The translations under genes were made by a program, and so were the position numbers. DNA of 6,412 nt from an uncultured Bacteroidales bacterium (GTDB taxonomy: Bacteria; Bacteroidota; Bacteroidia; Bacteroidales; UBA932), in assembly GCA_900322025.1 (NCBI GenBank), contig ONYJ01000048.1, positions 1 to 6,412 of the forward strand, read 5' to 3'. The stretch's first letter is position 1; every line of letters starts with the position of its first letter. Under the pieces are notes generated by a model. The model saw only the letters and a list, made by a program, of their open reading frames with translations. It made no database searches and was not told where the DNA came from. Below are positions 1 through 6,412 of this stretch, piece by piece.

Positions 1-154
1 ACCGGCCACCAAGAAAGTGGCAGCTAAACCGGCCACCAAGAAAGTGGCAGCTAAACCGGACACCAAGAAAGTGGCAGCTAAACCGGCCACCAAGAAAGTG
101 GCGGCTAAACCGGCCACCAAGAAAGTTACTGCTAAAAAAGCAGGCAAGAAATAA
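1..154 (+). CDS. Lysine/alanine/proline-rich repeat tail of an upstream protein (3' end only)
   Basis: The frame that starts at base 2 is open from the window edge to a TAA at 152-154, followed at once by a second TAA at 155-157. It encodes about 50 residues: five copies of PATKKVAAK (copy 3 has D for A, the last copy has VTAK) and then KAGKK. The composition is strongly basic, and the Lys/Ala/Pro repeats resemble the disordered DNA- or RNA-binding tails of bacterial histone H1-like proteins and some HU variants. The start and any folded domain lie outside the window, so the protein cannot be identified. In many Bacteroidales the gene before rnpA is hemD (uroporphyrinogen-III synthase); a hemD with such a tail would be odd, and a separate small nucleoid-type protein is the other option. 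It lies 3 nt ahead of rnpA-yidD on the same strand and is probably co-transcribed with it. That it is a coding tail is well supported; its function is not. Confidence 0.75.
   Translation, partial: PATKKVAAKPATKKVAAKPDTKKVAAKPATKKVAAKPATKKVTAKKAGKK
2..136 (+). repeat. Tandem repeat, five copies of a 27-bp in-frame unit
   Basis: Units lie at 2-28, 29-55, 56-82, 83-109 and 110-136. Copies 1 and 2 are identical. Copy 3 has one change (gcc to gac, Ala to Asp), copy 4 has one silent change (gca to gcg), and copy 5 differs near its end (gtt act in place of gtg gca). The unit length is a multiple of three, so gain or loss of copies keeps the frame. Base 1 fits the end of another copy, so the array probably continues to the left. 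The unit is 15/27 G+C, richer than the genes that follow. Confidence 0.95.
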
Positions 155-157
155 TAA

Positions 158-796
158 ATGCCAAACTCTTACACATTCCCAAAAACAGAAAGACTTAAAT
201 CGAGAACAGATATTCTCAGACTTATGTCTAAGGGATGGCGTGTGGAAAGTTTCCCGCTACTTGCAAAATATTCGTTCGATAAAAATGCAGCTGAAAACCC
301 CGGACTTCCTAATAAAGTTATGGTTATTGCTCCCAAAAAACTTTTCAAGAGGGCAGTAGATCGTAACCTTCTAAAACGGCGTATCAGAGATGCATACAGA
401 CTTAACAAACAAGTTCTTGCTCCTGCTTCCATTCTCATAAGTTTTACTTATATAGCAAAGGAAAAACTGCCTTATTCAAAAATAGAGCAGGCTGTTAAAA
501 AACTGCTTCTGAAAATTGCAGAGAGGTCCAATATTACCGTCCCTCCTAAACAGACTGAACGCACTAACAAGGGATGTATCGGTGTTTTGGCTTTTCCTTT
601 TGTGTTACTTATAAAGTTTTACCAAAGGTGTCTATCTCCTCTCAAACCCCCTACCTGCAGATTCACACCATCGTGTTCGCAATATGCCCTTGAGGCTTTT
701 CGCAAATATGGACCTTTCAAGGGATTATATTTGGCAATCAAGCGTCTTGCCAGATGCCATCCGTGGGGTGGAAGTGGCTACGATCCTGTTCCTTAG
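158..796 (+). CDS. rnpA-yidD: RnpA-YidD fusion: RNase P protein component joined to membrane protein insertion efficiency factor
   Basis: One 212-residue frame holds two normally separate proteins. Residues 1 to about 122 are RnpA, the protein cofactor that helps RNase P RNA cut the 5' leader from pre-tRNA: the N-terminal F-K-x-E-R-L block (7-13) is followed by [18 protein letters not shown] (58-75), the family's RNR signature with R69, N70, K73 and R74. Residues about 143-212 are a whole YidD, which aids YidC/Sec insertion of membrane proteins: a hydrophobic amphipathic stretch (143-155), FYQRCLSPL (154-162), [10 protein letters not shown] (167-176), then [14 protein letters not shown] at the C-terminus. 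The linker is about 20 residues (123-142). No ATG lies in frame near the junction; only TTG at 587 or GTG at 602 could restart YidD. The ATG at 158 gives a normal RnpA N-terminus. The preceding gene ends 3 nt upstream, so translation may be coupled. Both domain assignments are firm; whether the polypeptide stays joined is unknown. Confidence 0.93.
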   Translation: MPNSYTFPKTERLKSRTDILRLMSKGWRVESFPLLAKYSFDKNAAENPGLPNKVMVIAPKKLFKRAVDRNLLKRRIRDAYRLNKQVLAPASILISFTYIAKEKLPYSKIEQAVKKLLLKIAERSNITVPPKQTERTNKGCIGVLAFPFVLLIKFYQRCLSPLKPPTCRFTPSCSQYALEAFRKYGPFKGLYLAIKRLARCHPWGGSGYDPVP

Positions 797-817
797 GGCA
801 TAGAACTGCATTTAGGC

Positions 818-842
818 CTGTAATTTTTGTTTACAGATTTTT
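818..842 (+). terminator. Possible weak terminator hairpin after rnpA-yidD
   Basis: CTGTAA (818-823) and TTACAG (831-836) form a perfect 6-bp stem around a 7-nt loop, followed by A and five T (838-842). The place is right for ending the rnpA-yidD transcript, 21 nt after its stop codon. The stem has only two G-C pairs, and its right arm covers the stop codon of the convergent acyltransferase gene. No T-run follows the stem on the other strand, so it would act on the + strand only. Weakly supported. Confidence 0.3.
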
Positions 843-2612
843 ACCATAGAACCTTCTGTATATAGGGGTTCTGTCTTCAAACTCTTTAGACAACGAATCT
901 ATATCGTCTGTTGGTATATCTTCCAGAGCCAGCATTATAAGCCCATCTACACAATTATTAAAATCCGGATCCACATTATACTCTATAATTTTGGCTCCCA
1001 TTTTTATATATTTTTTCAAAAGTGCAGGAAGTCTGTATTGTCCACCGCTAATCTTCAGAAGATAGCGGTCGAAGGCCTCTAAGTTATTCATTTTCCCGTG
1101 CAAAAGAGCCTCCGCATCAACTCGTCCAAAGTCTTGAACAAACGGATTCTTAGGGTTAATCATTTGCACGCAATCCGGATTGCTATGGAATTTTCTTAGA
1201 TAGTATATCATTATGCTTCTATAAAGCATAGGATACCAAGAACTTATACTAACAGGCCCTATTAGGTATTTATACTCGGGATATTTAACCATTGTATATA
1301 ACAAACCCTTTAGTAACAACAACAGGGCAAGAGTATCTTTCTGATGGTTAACGCACACAAAAGAACGACCGAGCTCAGCACTCTTAGAGAGCATATCCGA
1401 AAACTTTTCTGAGTATCTAAATAAAGAGTCGGTATAAAATCCCTTTAATCCTCTCTGAGCTAATATCTCTTTGCCGAGTCCTATTCTGTACGCTCCTACA
1501 AGATCTTGATTTTCATAATCCCACAGCACTAAATGCAGATAGTACTCATCGTAGGAGTCTGTATCCATTGCATTATTTGTGCCTTCTCCTACTGCCCTAA
1601 AAGCCTCTTCTCTCCTCAATGCAATTTCTCTCATCAGGTTAGGTATCTGGCTATAAGAGAACAGGTAACAGGAAAGTGAGCCTACATCAAAAAGATGACT
1701 CTCCGGATTCTCTTTCATTTCCTTGTGTATCAGATCAACCGGAACCGGATCTATAAGTTTGCAAGTATAGGTGTTCTCATCTTTCTCATGCACATCTGCC
1801 TCAAGAAGGTAGGAGCGGCTCCTAAGAAATTTGGCAACAGACTTATCGTCCTGAAATTTTGCCAGTTCGGAATGTTGAATCAAAGAGCCTATTCTTACTT
1901 TTATCTCTTTGCCTTTTTTATCGAAAAGCTCTCCCGTAAATCTAAGATCGCTGAGTTTTGTGCTTATTCGTCCCAACCACTGAAAATATTTGGAATTTTT
2001 TCCATGGAAATACAGAGGTATTACCGGACAATTGGATTTGCGAATCTGCTTGCACAGATATGTTGCCCATTCTGCATCCTCAACTACCTTTCCCTGAGTA
2101 TTCCAAGAAGAGACCTCGCCAGCCGGAAAAAGAACCAGTGCGCCTCCTTTCTGCAGATGTTCCTCTGCTTGCCGGAGCCCGGATATGGAAGATGTGGTAA
2201 ACTTGCCAAAGCCGTAAGTAGTATTAACGGCTATAAAATGTTCTGATATGTTGGGAATTTTGGACAATACAAAGTTGGTAAGAATTTTTACATCCGGCCT
2301 TATATGCCCTAATATGCTAAGTGCCGCCATGCCGTCCAAACCACCAAAAGGGTGATTAGATGTTATTACTACTCCGCCTTCCTTAGGGATATTTTCCAAG
2401 CCCGCAGCATTTACATTAAGAGTAACATCCAATGCCTCCATAAGTTTGTCGGCAAACTCCACTCCCTTATAATCTTTCAAACGGTCATAAAGCTCGTTCA
2501 ACTTGTCGAGCCCCGCAATCTTCATTGTCATGGCCGCCACAAGATTGCCCGGAAGTCCAGGAATCTTCAGCGACTTCTTTACTTCGCTTTTATTGATTAC
2601 TTTTGCACTCAT
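831..2612 (-). CDS. Two-domain acyltransferase (PlsC-like O-acyltransferase plus GNAT-type N-acyltransferase), OlsF/GlsF-like aminolipid synthase
   Basis: A 593-residue protein with two acyltransferase domains. The N-terminal half has the lysophospholipid acyltransferase motifs NHPFGGLDG (86-94, catalytic H87 and D93, in the HX5D form seen in hemolysin-like members) and LFPAGEVSS (161-169, the FPEG-type substrate motif). The C-terminal half (about 315-565) resembles the GNAT-like OlsB/hemolysin family: RREEAFRAVGEG (333-344), DEYYLHLVLWD (355-365), LVGAYRIGLG (371-380), SAELGRSFV (411-419), and a closing YRLPALLKKYIKMGAK block (526-541) with VDPDF (547-551). In characterised fused enzymes (OlsF) the C-terminal part N-acylates an amino acid with a 3-hydroxy fatty acid and the N-terminal part adds the second acyl chain. 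Bacteroides make glycine lipids with the separate GlsB and GlsA. The likely role is therefore amino-acyl lipid synthesis at the inner membrane; whether the head group is glycine, ornithine or another amino acid cannot be read from sequence. The start is 6 nt from that of divergent uvrC. M1 is preferred over M28 because residues 1-60 look like the family N-terminus. Confidence 0.85.
   Translation of the reverse strand: MSAKVINKSEVKKSLKIPGLPGNLVAAMTMKIAGLDKLNELYDRLKDYKGVEFADKLMEALDVTLNVNAAGLENIPKEGGVVITSNHPFGGLDGMAALSILGHIRPDVKILTNFVLSKIPNISEHFIAVNTTYGFGKFTTSSISGLRQAEEHLQKGGALVLFPAGEVSSWNTQGKVVEDAEWATYLCKQIRKSNCPVIPLYFHGKNSKYFQWLGRISTKLSDLRFTGELFDKKGKEIKVRIGSLIQHSELAKFQDDKSVAKFLRSRSYLLEADVHEKDENTYTCKLIDPVPVDLIHKEMKENPESHLFDVGSLSCYLFSYSQIPNLMREIALRREEAFRAVGEGTNNAMDTDSYDEYYLHLVLWDYENQDLVGAYRIGLGKEILAQRGLKGFYTDSLFRYSEKFSDMLSKSAELGRSFVCVNHQKDTLALLLLLKGLLYTMVKYPEYKYLIGPVSISSWYPMLYRSIMIYYLRKFHSNPDCVQMINPKNPFVQDFGRVDAEALLHGKMNNLEAFDRYLLKISGGQYRLPALLKKYIKMGAKIIEYNVDPDFNNCVDGLIMLALEDIPTDDIDSLSKEFEDRTPIYRRFYGKNL
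2598..2605 (+). promoter_or_regulatory. Candidate Bacteroidota -7 promoter box for uvrC
   Basis: TACTTTTG matches the Bacteroidota -7 consensus TAnnTTTG. Its last base is 13 nt before the uvrC ATG, so the leader would be very short. The -33 position has no clean TTTG; the nearest T-rich sequence is around 2575-2580. The box lies inside the first codons of the divergent acyltransferase gene. The same 8-base pattern also occurs inside the acyltransferase gene at 1754-1761 and 2441-2448, so position more than sequence supports this call. Confidence 0.4.
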
Positions 2613-2618
2613 AGCACT

Positions 2619-4616
2619 ATGCCAACCAAAGACAAAGATACAATAAAAAAGGAGATAATACCCCTGCTACCTCAGGAGCCCGGAGTTTACAGGTTTCTGG
2701 ATTCTACCGGAAAAATCATATATGTTGGCAAGGCAAAGAATCTTAAAAAGAGAGTAAGCTCTTACTTCACTTCAGAGAACCGCTTAAATGCCAAAACACA
2801 AGTTTTGGTTAGCAAAATTGCAGATGTAAAATATACCATCGTTGAAAACGAGCAAGATGCGTTTCTTTTAGAAAACAACCTTATTAAAGAAAACCAGCCT
2901 CGCTATAATATTTTGCTGAAAGATGGCAAAACCTATCCTTGGATTTGCATAAAAGCGGAACCTTTTTCAAGGGTATTTATCACAAGAACATTAACCCGAG
3001 ACGGATCGTTATACTTTGGACCTTACAGCTCTGCTACTTATGCGCATAGCATGATAGAAATGTTTAACACTATGTTCAGGCTCAGAACCTGCAATCTCAA
3101 ACTTAATCAGCAAGATATTGCAGGCAATAAATTCAAAGAGTGCCTGAACTTTCATATAAACAAATGCCACGCACCCTGCACTGGTAAAATATCGGAAGAG
3201 GCTTATAATGATTCTATAGATGCTATTAAGAATATCTTAAAAGGCAATGCCTCGCAAATGATAAAAGTTTTTAAGGAGAGAATGCAAAAAGCTGTTGATA
3301 AGTTGGAGTACGAGCAGGCTCAAATATATAAAGAGAGAATGCAAATGCTATCTAACCACTACAACAAATCTTTGATAGTACAACCAACGCTTACAAATCT
3401 GGATGTGTTCTCCATAGTGTTCACACGCACCATAGGCAGCCGTTCAAAGATTACCCCTTTAGATAAGTTTAATGAACAAAAAGCCGCAATAACAGAAATG
3501 TCTGTCTATGATGAATCGGCTATACTCGAACAGAGAACAGGGGATATTTACGGAGACTTAGGCACAGAAAAGGTGGCAGAGAAAAGCTGTGTGAAAATAA
3601 ATTCTGCATTCGGCAATTATTTTAAGGTTGTAAACGGCTGTATTACCCGAGTTCTCAATCTGGAACTTAAAATGCCTATAGACATATCGGATGCAGAAAT
3701 CTTAGCTCAGTTTATGCTGAGTGTTTATAATATTCTTCTGCAGGCCAATGAAAAACCAAGCCGCGAGATTATAGTTCCTTTTCTCCCAACAGAAGGCATC
3801 TTATCTGCCGAGTACAACATTCATATACCCCTCAAAGGCGACAAATTATCTCTCCTGACTCTCTCCACAAAAAATGCCAAAACTTTTATGCTTCAAGCTC
3901 TAAAACAAGAAGCTATGAAGAATTCGCAAGACAAAAAAAGCATAGGAGTGGAAATGCTCAAACAAGATCTGCAACTTGAGCAGGCGCCCATACACATAGA
4001 GTGCTTCGATAACTCCAACATTCAAGGTACTAATCCGGTAGCTTCTTGTGTGGTGTTCCGCAATGGCAGGCCTTCCAAAAAAGACTACCGCAAGTTCAAG
4101 ATTAAAAGCGTGGTGGGAGCTAACGACTTTGCTTCTATGTACGAAGTTGTTTATCGCCGATATTCCCGAATCTTACAACAGAATAAAGAAGACCTGCCTC
4201 AGCTTGTTGTTGTAGATGGTGGCAGAGGGCAGCTGAACTTTGCCTATCAAGCTCTTAAAGATTTAGGCTTAGAAGATTTACCCATCATAGGTATAGCAAA
4301 AAGGTTGGAGGAGTTGATAAGACCGGGCGACCCCAATCCTCTTTTTCTGGATAAAAATTCTCCGAGCCTGAAAATTATAATGCAGTTAAGAGATGAGGCT
4401 CACCGCTTTGGCATTACATTCCACAGAAACCTTAGAAGCAAGCAGCAGGCACATAGCGAACTATCAGAGATAAAGGGAGTTGGCGATATTACAACACAAA
4501 AACTACTGCAACATTTCAAGAGCGTTGCAAGAATAAAGCAGGCCTCCGAAGAAGAACTGGCCACTGTTATCGGAAAGTCTGCTGCACATAAAGTCTTCAA
4601 CCACTTCTGTCAGTAA
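2619..4616 (+). CDS. uvrC: UvrC, excision nuclease subunit C
   Basis: UvrC makes both cuts around a DNA lesion in UvrABC nucleotide excision repair. In this 665-residue protein the N-terminal GIY-YIG nuclease (3' incision) shows GVY (22-24), IYVGKAKNLKKR (34-45, with Y35, K38, R45) and E85 in LLENNLIK. Four cysteines (C158, C175, C183, C187) fit the family's iron-sulphur site. The UvrB-binding UVR helices are about 220-245. The RNase H-like 5' nuclease has CFDNSNIQG (462-470, D464), NDFASM (502-507, D503), VVDGGRGQLN (531-540, D533) and EAHRFGITFHR (593-603, H595). The helix-hairpin-helix DNA-binding end is about 615-663. All catalytic residues are present. The family is usually about 590-620 residues; the excess is mostly an insertion at about 268-325. 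The ATG at 2619 is chosen because homologues begin 10-20 residues before the GVY motif; the frame is open back to 2352, but that stretch is antisense to the acyltransferase gene. The stop is 13 nt from the stop of the convergent outer membrane protein gene. Confidence 0.97.
   Translation: MPTKDKDTIKKEIIPLLPQEPGVYRFLDSTGKIIYVGKAKNLKKRVSSYFTSENRLNAKTQVLVSKIADVKYTIVENEQDAFLLENNLIKENQPRYNILLKDGKTYPWICIKAEPFSRVFITRTLTRDGSLYFGPYSSATYAHSMIEMFNTMFRLRTCNLKLNQQDIAGNKFKECLNFHINKCHAPCTGKISEEAYNDSIDAIKNILKGNASQMIKVFKERMQKAVDKLEYEQAQIYKERMQMLSNHYNKSLIVQPTLTNLDVFSIVFTRTIGSRSKITPLDKFNEQKAAITEMSVYDESAILEQRTGDIYGDLGTEKVAEKSCVKINSAFGNYFKVVNGCITRVLNLELKMPIDISDAEILAQFMLSVYNILLQANEKPSREIIVPFLPTEGILSAEYNIHIPLKGDKLSLLTLSTKNAKTFMLQALKQEAMKNSQDKKSIGVEMLKQDLQLEQAPIHIECFDNSNIQGTNPVASCVVFRNGRPSKKDYRKFKIKSVVGANDFASMYEVVYRRYSRILQQNKEDLPQLVVVDGGRGQLNFAYQALKDLGLEDLPIIGIAKRLEELIRPGDPNPLFLDKNSPSLKIIMQLRDEAHRFGITFHRNLRSKQQAHSELSEIKGVGDITTQKLLQHFKSVARIKQASEEELATVIGKSAAHKVFNHFCQ
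2633..2640 (-). promoter_or_regulatory. Candidate Bacteroidota -7 promoter box for the acyltransferase gene
   Basis: On the minus strand this reads TATCTTTG, a full match to TAnnTTTG. It ends 20 nt before the acyltransferase ATG at 2612 and lies inside codons 5-8 of uvrC. The region about 19 nt further upstream has no TTTG, so only the -7 element is supported. Confidence 0.4.
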
Positions 4617-4629
4617 ACTTTTGCTTCTT

Positions 4630-6412
4630 TCAATAAAGCGAGATTCCTAACAACAGAGTACAATAGTTGCGAGAACCATTCCCACTATATGTCTTGATTG
4701 GAGAAAGTGTAGCGTTGCCTATGTCGCAAGGCTTGTTGGTTCGGGCATATCTAACGCCTACATACATCGGAAAACCAAGTCTAAAGAAATGACCTTTCAG
4801 CATAATGTCTGTACCGAAAGAATAGCGGTCTTCCCATTTATAGTGAGAACCGGCATAAAAATCCATTACGCCACCATACGTACGAAGAAACTCTATTCGG
4901 CTATAATCTACAAAAGGAATTACCTGCAATTGCTGTAAATAGGCTATAGGTCCTATTGAAATATCTCCAAGATATAGAGGGATAGCATAGTCTGCAGTGG
5001 CTCTGAACATATTGCGGCCATACATATCCTCTGTAAAACCTCTTGGAATATCCAAGTGATTATCTAACCAGTATTTGCGCTTGTCTGCCATCTGCCGCTG
5101 AAACGCTGCAGAGAGCCTGAGCCCTTGATTAAGAGCAAGGCCCGGCATATAGCCATAGACATAGGCAGAAAACAACGAGCCAAAATATGGAGCTCCCTCC
5201 GGACTCAGCGATGCAGCCACCCTGCCGCCCATACCCCAGCGAGGATAAACCTGTGCCTTTGCCACAGACTGAATTTTGTAAATCGCTAAAGATAAATTGG
5301 CTTGATGTCTGTTTATTTGAATCAAATCTGTTCCTTCTGCAATAAGCTGACTATTCTTAAAGCTCCAACTAACAGCAGGTGTAATACCCCTCAGCCAACC
5401 ATCAGCCTCCCATGTCAGCGGGATATAGGCAGATAAAGAACTTCTGAAAGAATACCTGCCCTTCTTATACATTACCTTGTCGTTGAAGTGCGCACTTCCC
5501 TCTATTACAGGATACCAGCCAGACCAGTTAATGGTTGTGTGAGCCGAGTGCAAACTTTTTGACTCACCTAAACCTCCTTTGTTATTTTTATAGGCATAGC
5601 CAAACATCGCCCTCATGGTTCCCAATGTATTCTGCGAATAAACAGAAAGGCCGGGCAACGCTTCTTCGTAAAAGCTATCGTAATCGCCGGAAGTTTCACC
5701 GGTGTATTCGGCATAAACAGGAGCCCAAGAGTGTATCCTAAAAAGGTTTGCACCCTTGCTATATTCTTTATCTGAAAATATATCGGTAGAGGTTTTTTCT
5801 GCATTCTCAAGCTTTAATGCATAATCTGCAAGAGCCTTACCATATTTTTCTTGATACTGATTTGCAAGTTCTGTGGCTAACGGATAACTGAATTCCATAT
5901 TAGAAGGCACTTCTATATCTGCCAAGACCTCTTTAAACGGGAACTTACCTCTATCTCCTACAGACTTAACTATGAACAGACTACCATCTTCGGCAAAACT
6001 ATATTCCGTAATTTCGGTTGAGGCAGAAGCTATTCTGATTTTCTTTGTCTCTATATTCATCCTGCAAAGAGTGGAAGCTCCAAACATATCTGTCAAAAAA
6101 AACAATTCGCCTTTGTATTCCTTCAGATTTTTTATCGTATGAAAAGAAGGGGAAAGAATTTCTTCTCGATATTCAACTGGAGTGCCTCTGTCTAACCCAT
6201 ATCTGCCCCTGACTATACTTACCCCTCTATCGTCTAAAATGGCATAATATACCTCATATTCAGACATTTCTACAGCATCGGCTTGGCTCGGTTTATACTT
6301 GCTTATAGCATAAGCAACAATTTGCCCTTCTGCACTGAATGTGGGATATTTAAGAGAATCTGCCCCGAAGGATTTTGCATCTACGCTATGTATAAAAGAA
6401 TGCATTGCGGCA
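4630..6412 (-). CDS. Outer membrane beta-barrel protein with propeller-like N-terminal region (5' end beyond the window)
   Basis: At least 591 residues are visible. The first Met in view (codon at 6403-6405) is preceded in frame by two alanine codons and no stop, and there is no signal peptide, so the true start is very probably beyond the right edge. Residues 1 to about 150 are short beta-rich blocks like TolB/WD40-type propeller blades: YPTFSAEGQIVAYAI (20-34), ELFFLTDMFGASTLCRMN (100-117) and YSFAEDGSLFIVKS (135-148). A helical, charged stretch follows (about 175-205). From about 225 on, alternating aromatic strands mark a transmembrane barrel: WAPVY, DYDSFYEEALPGLSVYSQNTL (split at 241-250 and 251-261), WYPVIEG (297-303), LDIPRGF (451-457), and a final Tyr, as expected for recognition by the BAM machinery. 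Large Bacteroidota proteins combine a propeller with a surface-antigen-like barrel, but their substrate is generally unknown. No function is proposed beyond an outer membrane protein facing the periplasm with its propeller. It converges on uvrC. Confidence 0.75.
   Translation of the reverse strand, partial: AAMHSFIHSVDAKSFGADSLKYPTFSAEGQIVAYAISKYKPSQADAVEMSEYEVYYAILDDRGVSIVRGRYGLDRGTPVEYREEILSPSFHTIKNLKEYKGELFFLTDMFGASTLCRMNIETKKIRIASASTEITEYSFAEDGSLFIVKSVGDRGKFPFKEVLADIEVPSNMEFSYPLATELANQYQEKYGKALADYALKLENAEKTSTDIFSDKEYSKGANLFRIHSWAPVYAEYTGETSGDYDSFYEEALPGLSVYSQNTLGTMRAMFGYAYKNNKGGLGESKSLHSAHTTINWSGWYPVIEGSAHFNDKVMYKKGRYSFRSSLSAYIPLTWEADGWLRGITPAVSWSFKNSQLIAEGTDLIQINRHQANLSLAIYKIQSVAKAQVYPRWGMGGRVAASLSPEGAPYFGSLFSAYVYGYMPGLALNQGLRLSAAFQRQMADKRKYWLDNHLDIPRGFTEDMYGRNMFRATADYAIPLYLGDISIGPIAYLQQLQVIPFVDYSRIEFLRTYGGVMDFYAGSHYKWEDRYSFGTDIMLKGHFFRLGFPMYVGVRYARTNKPCDIGNATLSPIKTYSGNGSRNYCTLLLGISLY

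Noticed and set aside
2..136. CRISPR array or origin iterons
   Set aside because: The 27-bp units are directly adjacent with no spacers, and they are in-frame coding repeats with silent and conservative changes.
169..438. 89-codon minus-strand open frame opposite rnpA
   Set aside because: It is antisense to the conserved RnpA region and has no family resemblance.
574..576. ATG near the RnpA-YidD junction as a separate YidD start
   Set aside because: It is in a different frame from the YidD sequence and does not encode YidD.
1695..2246. 183-codon open frame on the + strand inside the acyltransferase gene
   Set aside because: Its composition is unlike a real protein and it lies wholly antisense to a gene with clear catalytic motifs. 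The 80-codon frame at 1958-2200 is rejected for the same reason.
2352..2618. Open frame extending uvrC upstream by 89 codons
   Set aside because: This stretch is the antisense of the acyltransferase N-terminal region, is rich in Cys, His and Tyr, and has no UvrC-like sequence; the ATG at 2619 gives the family N-terminus.
4400..4600. 66-codon minus-strand open frame opposite the end of uvrC
   Set aside because: It is antisense to the conserved RNase H-like and helix-hairpin-helix regions, with a Cys/Ser-rich shadow composition.
4621..4640. GCTT/AAGC inverted repeat between uvrC and the outer membrane protein gene as a terminator
   Set aside because: The stem is only four pairs with no clear T-run after it on either strand.
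5535..5810. Short open frames on both strands inside the outer membrane protein gene
   Set aside because: They overlap the barrel region of the long frame in other phases and show no independent features.

Overview
The window reads as chromosomal housekeeping DNA from a member of the Bacteroidota, probably Bacteroidales. The evidence is the look of the proteins (an OlsF/GlsF-like two-domain acyltransferase, a UvrC with the CFDNSNIQG form of its nuclease motif, a propeller-plus-barrel outer membrane protein). It is supported by two TAnnTTTG promoter-like boxes at the one divergent gene pair and by the lack of obvious Shine-Dalgarno sites. The DNA is moderately AT-rich, apart from a GC-richer repeat tract at the left edge. 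The taxonomic call is an inference; no marker gene for a genus is present.

Layout, left to right: (1) positions 1-154, the 3' end of a + strand gene that codes for a lysine/alanine/proline-rich tail made of five 9-residue repeats, like the tails of histone H1-like or nucleoid proteins; (2) 158-796, +, a single reading frame joining RNase P protein (RnpA) to the membrane insertion factor YidD; (3) 831-2612, -, a two-domain acyltransferase (PlsC-like plus GNAT-like) of the type that makes ornithine or glycine aminolipids; (4) 2619-4616, +, UvrC, the nuclease subunit of nucleotide excision repair; (5) 4630-6412, -, the C-terminal part of a large outer membrane beta-barrel protein with a beta-propeller-like N-terminal region, running off the right edge.

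The genes are packed very tightly: the four gaps are 3, 34, 6 and 13 nt, although three of the four junctions are between genes on opposite strands. The divergent acyltransferase and uvrC start codons are 6 nt apart, so each promoter must lie inside the other gene; a TAnnTTTG box is present at a suitable place for each. The tail gene and rnpA-yidD look like one transcription unit. The other genes have no obvious joint pathway: RNA processing and membrane insertion, lipid synthesis, DNA repair and an outer membrane protein.

The points most worth a second look are the RnpA-YidD fusion, the repeat tail directly ahead of it, the nested divergent promoters, and an insertion of about 55 residues in UvrC. 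I found no mobile element, CRISPR array, tRNA, rRNA or clearly new system. No gene-free stretch exceeds 40 bases.
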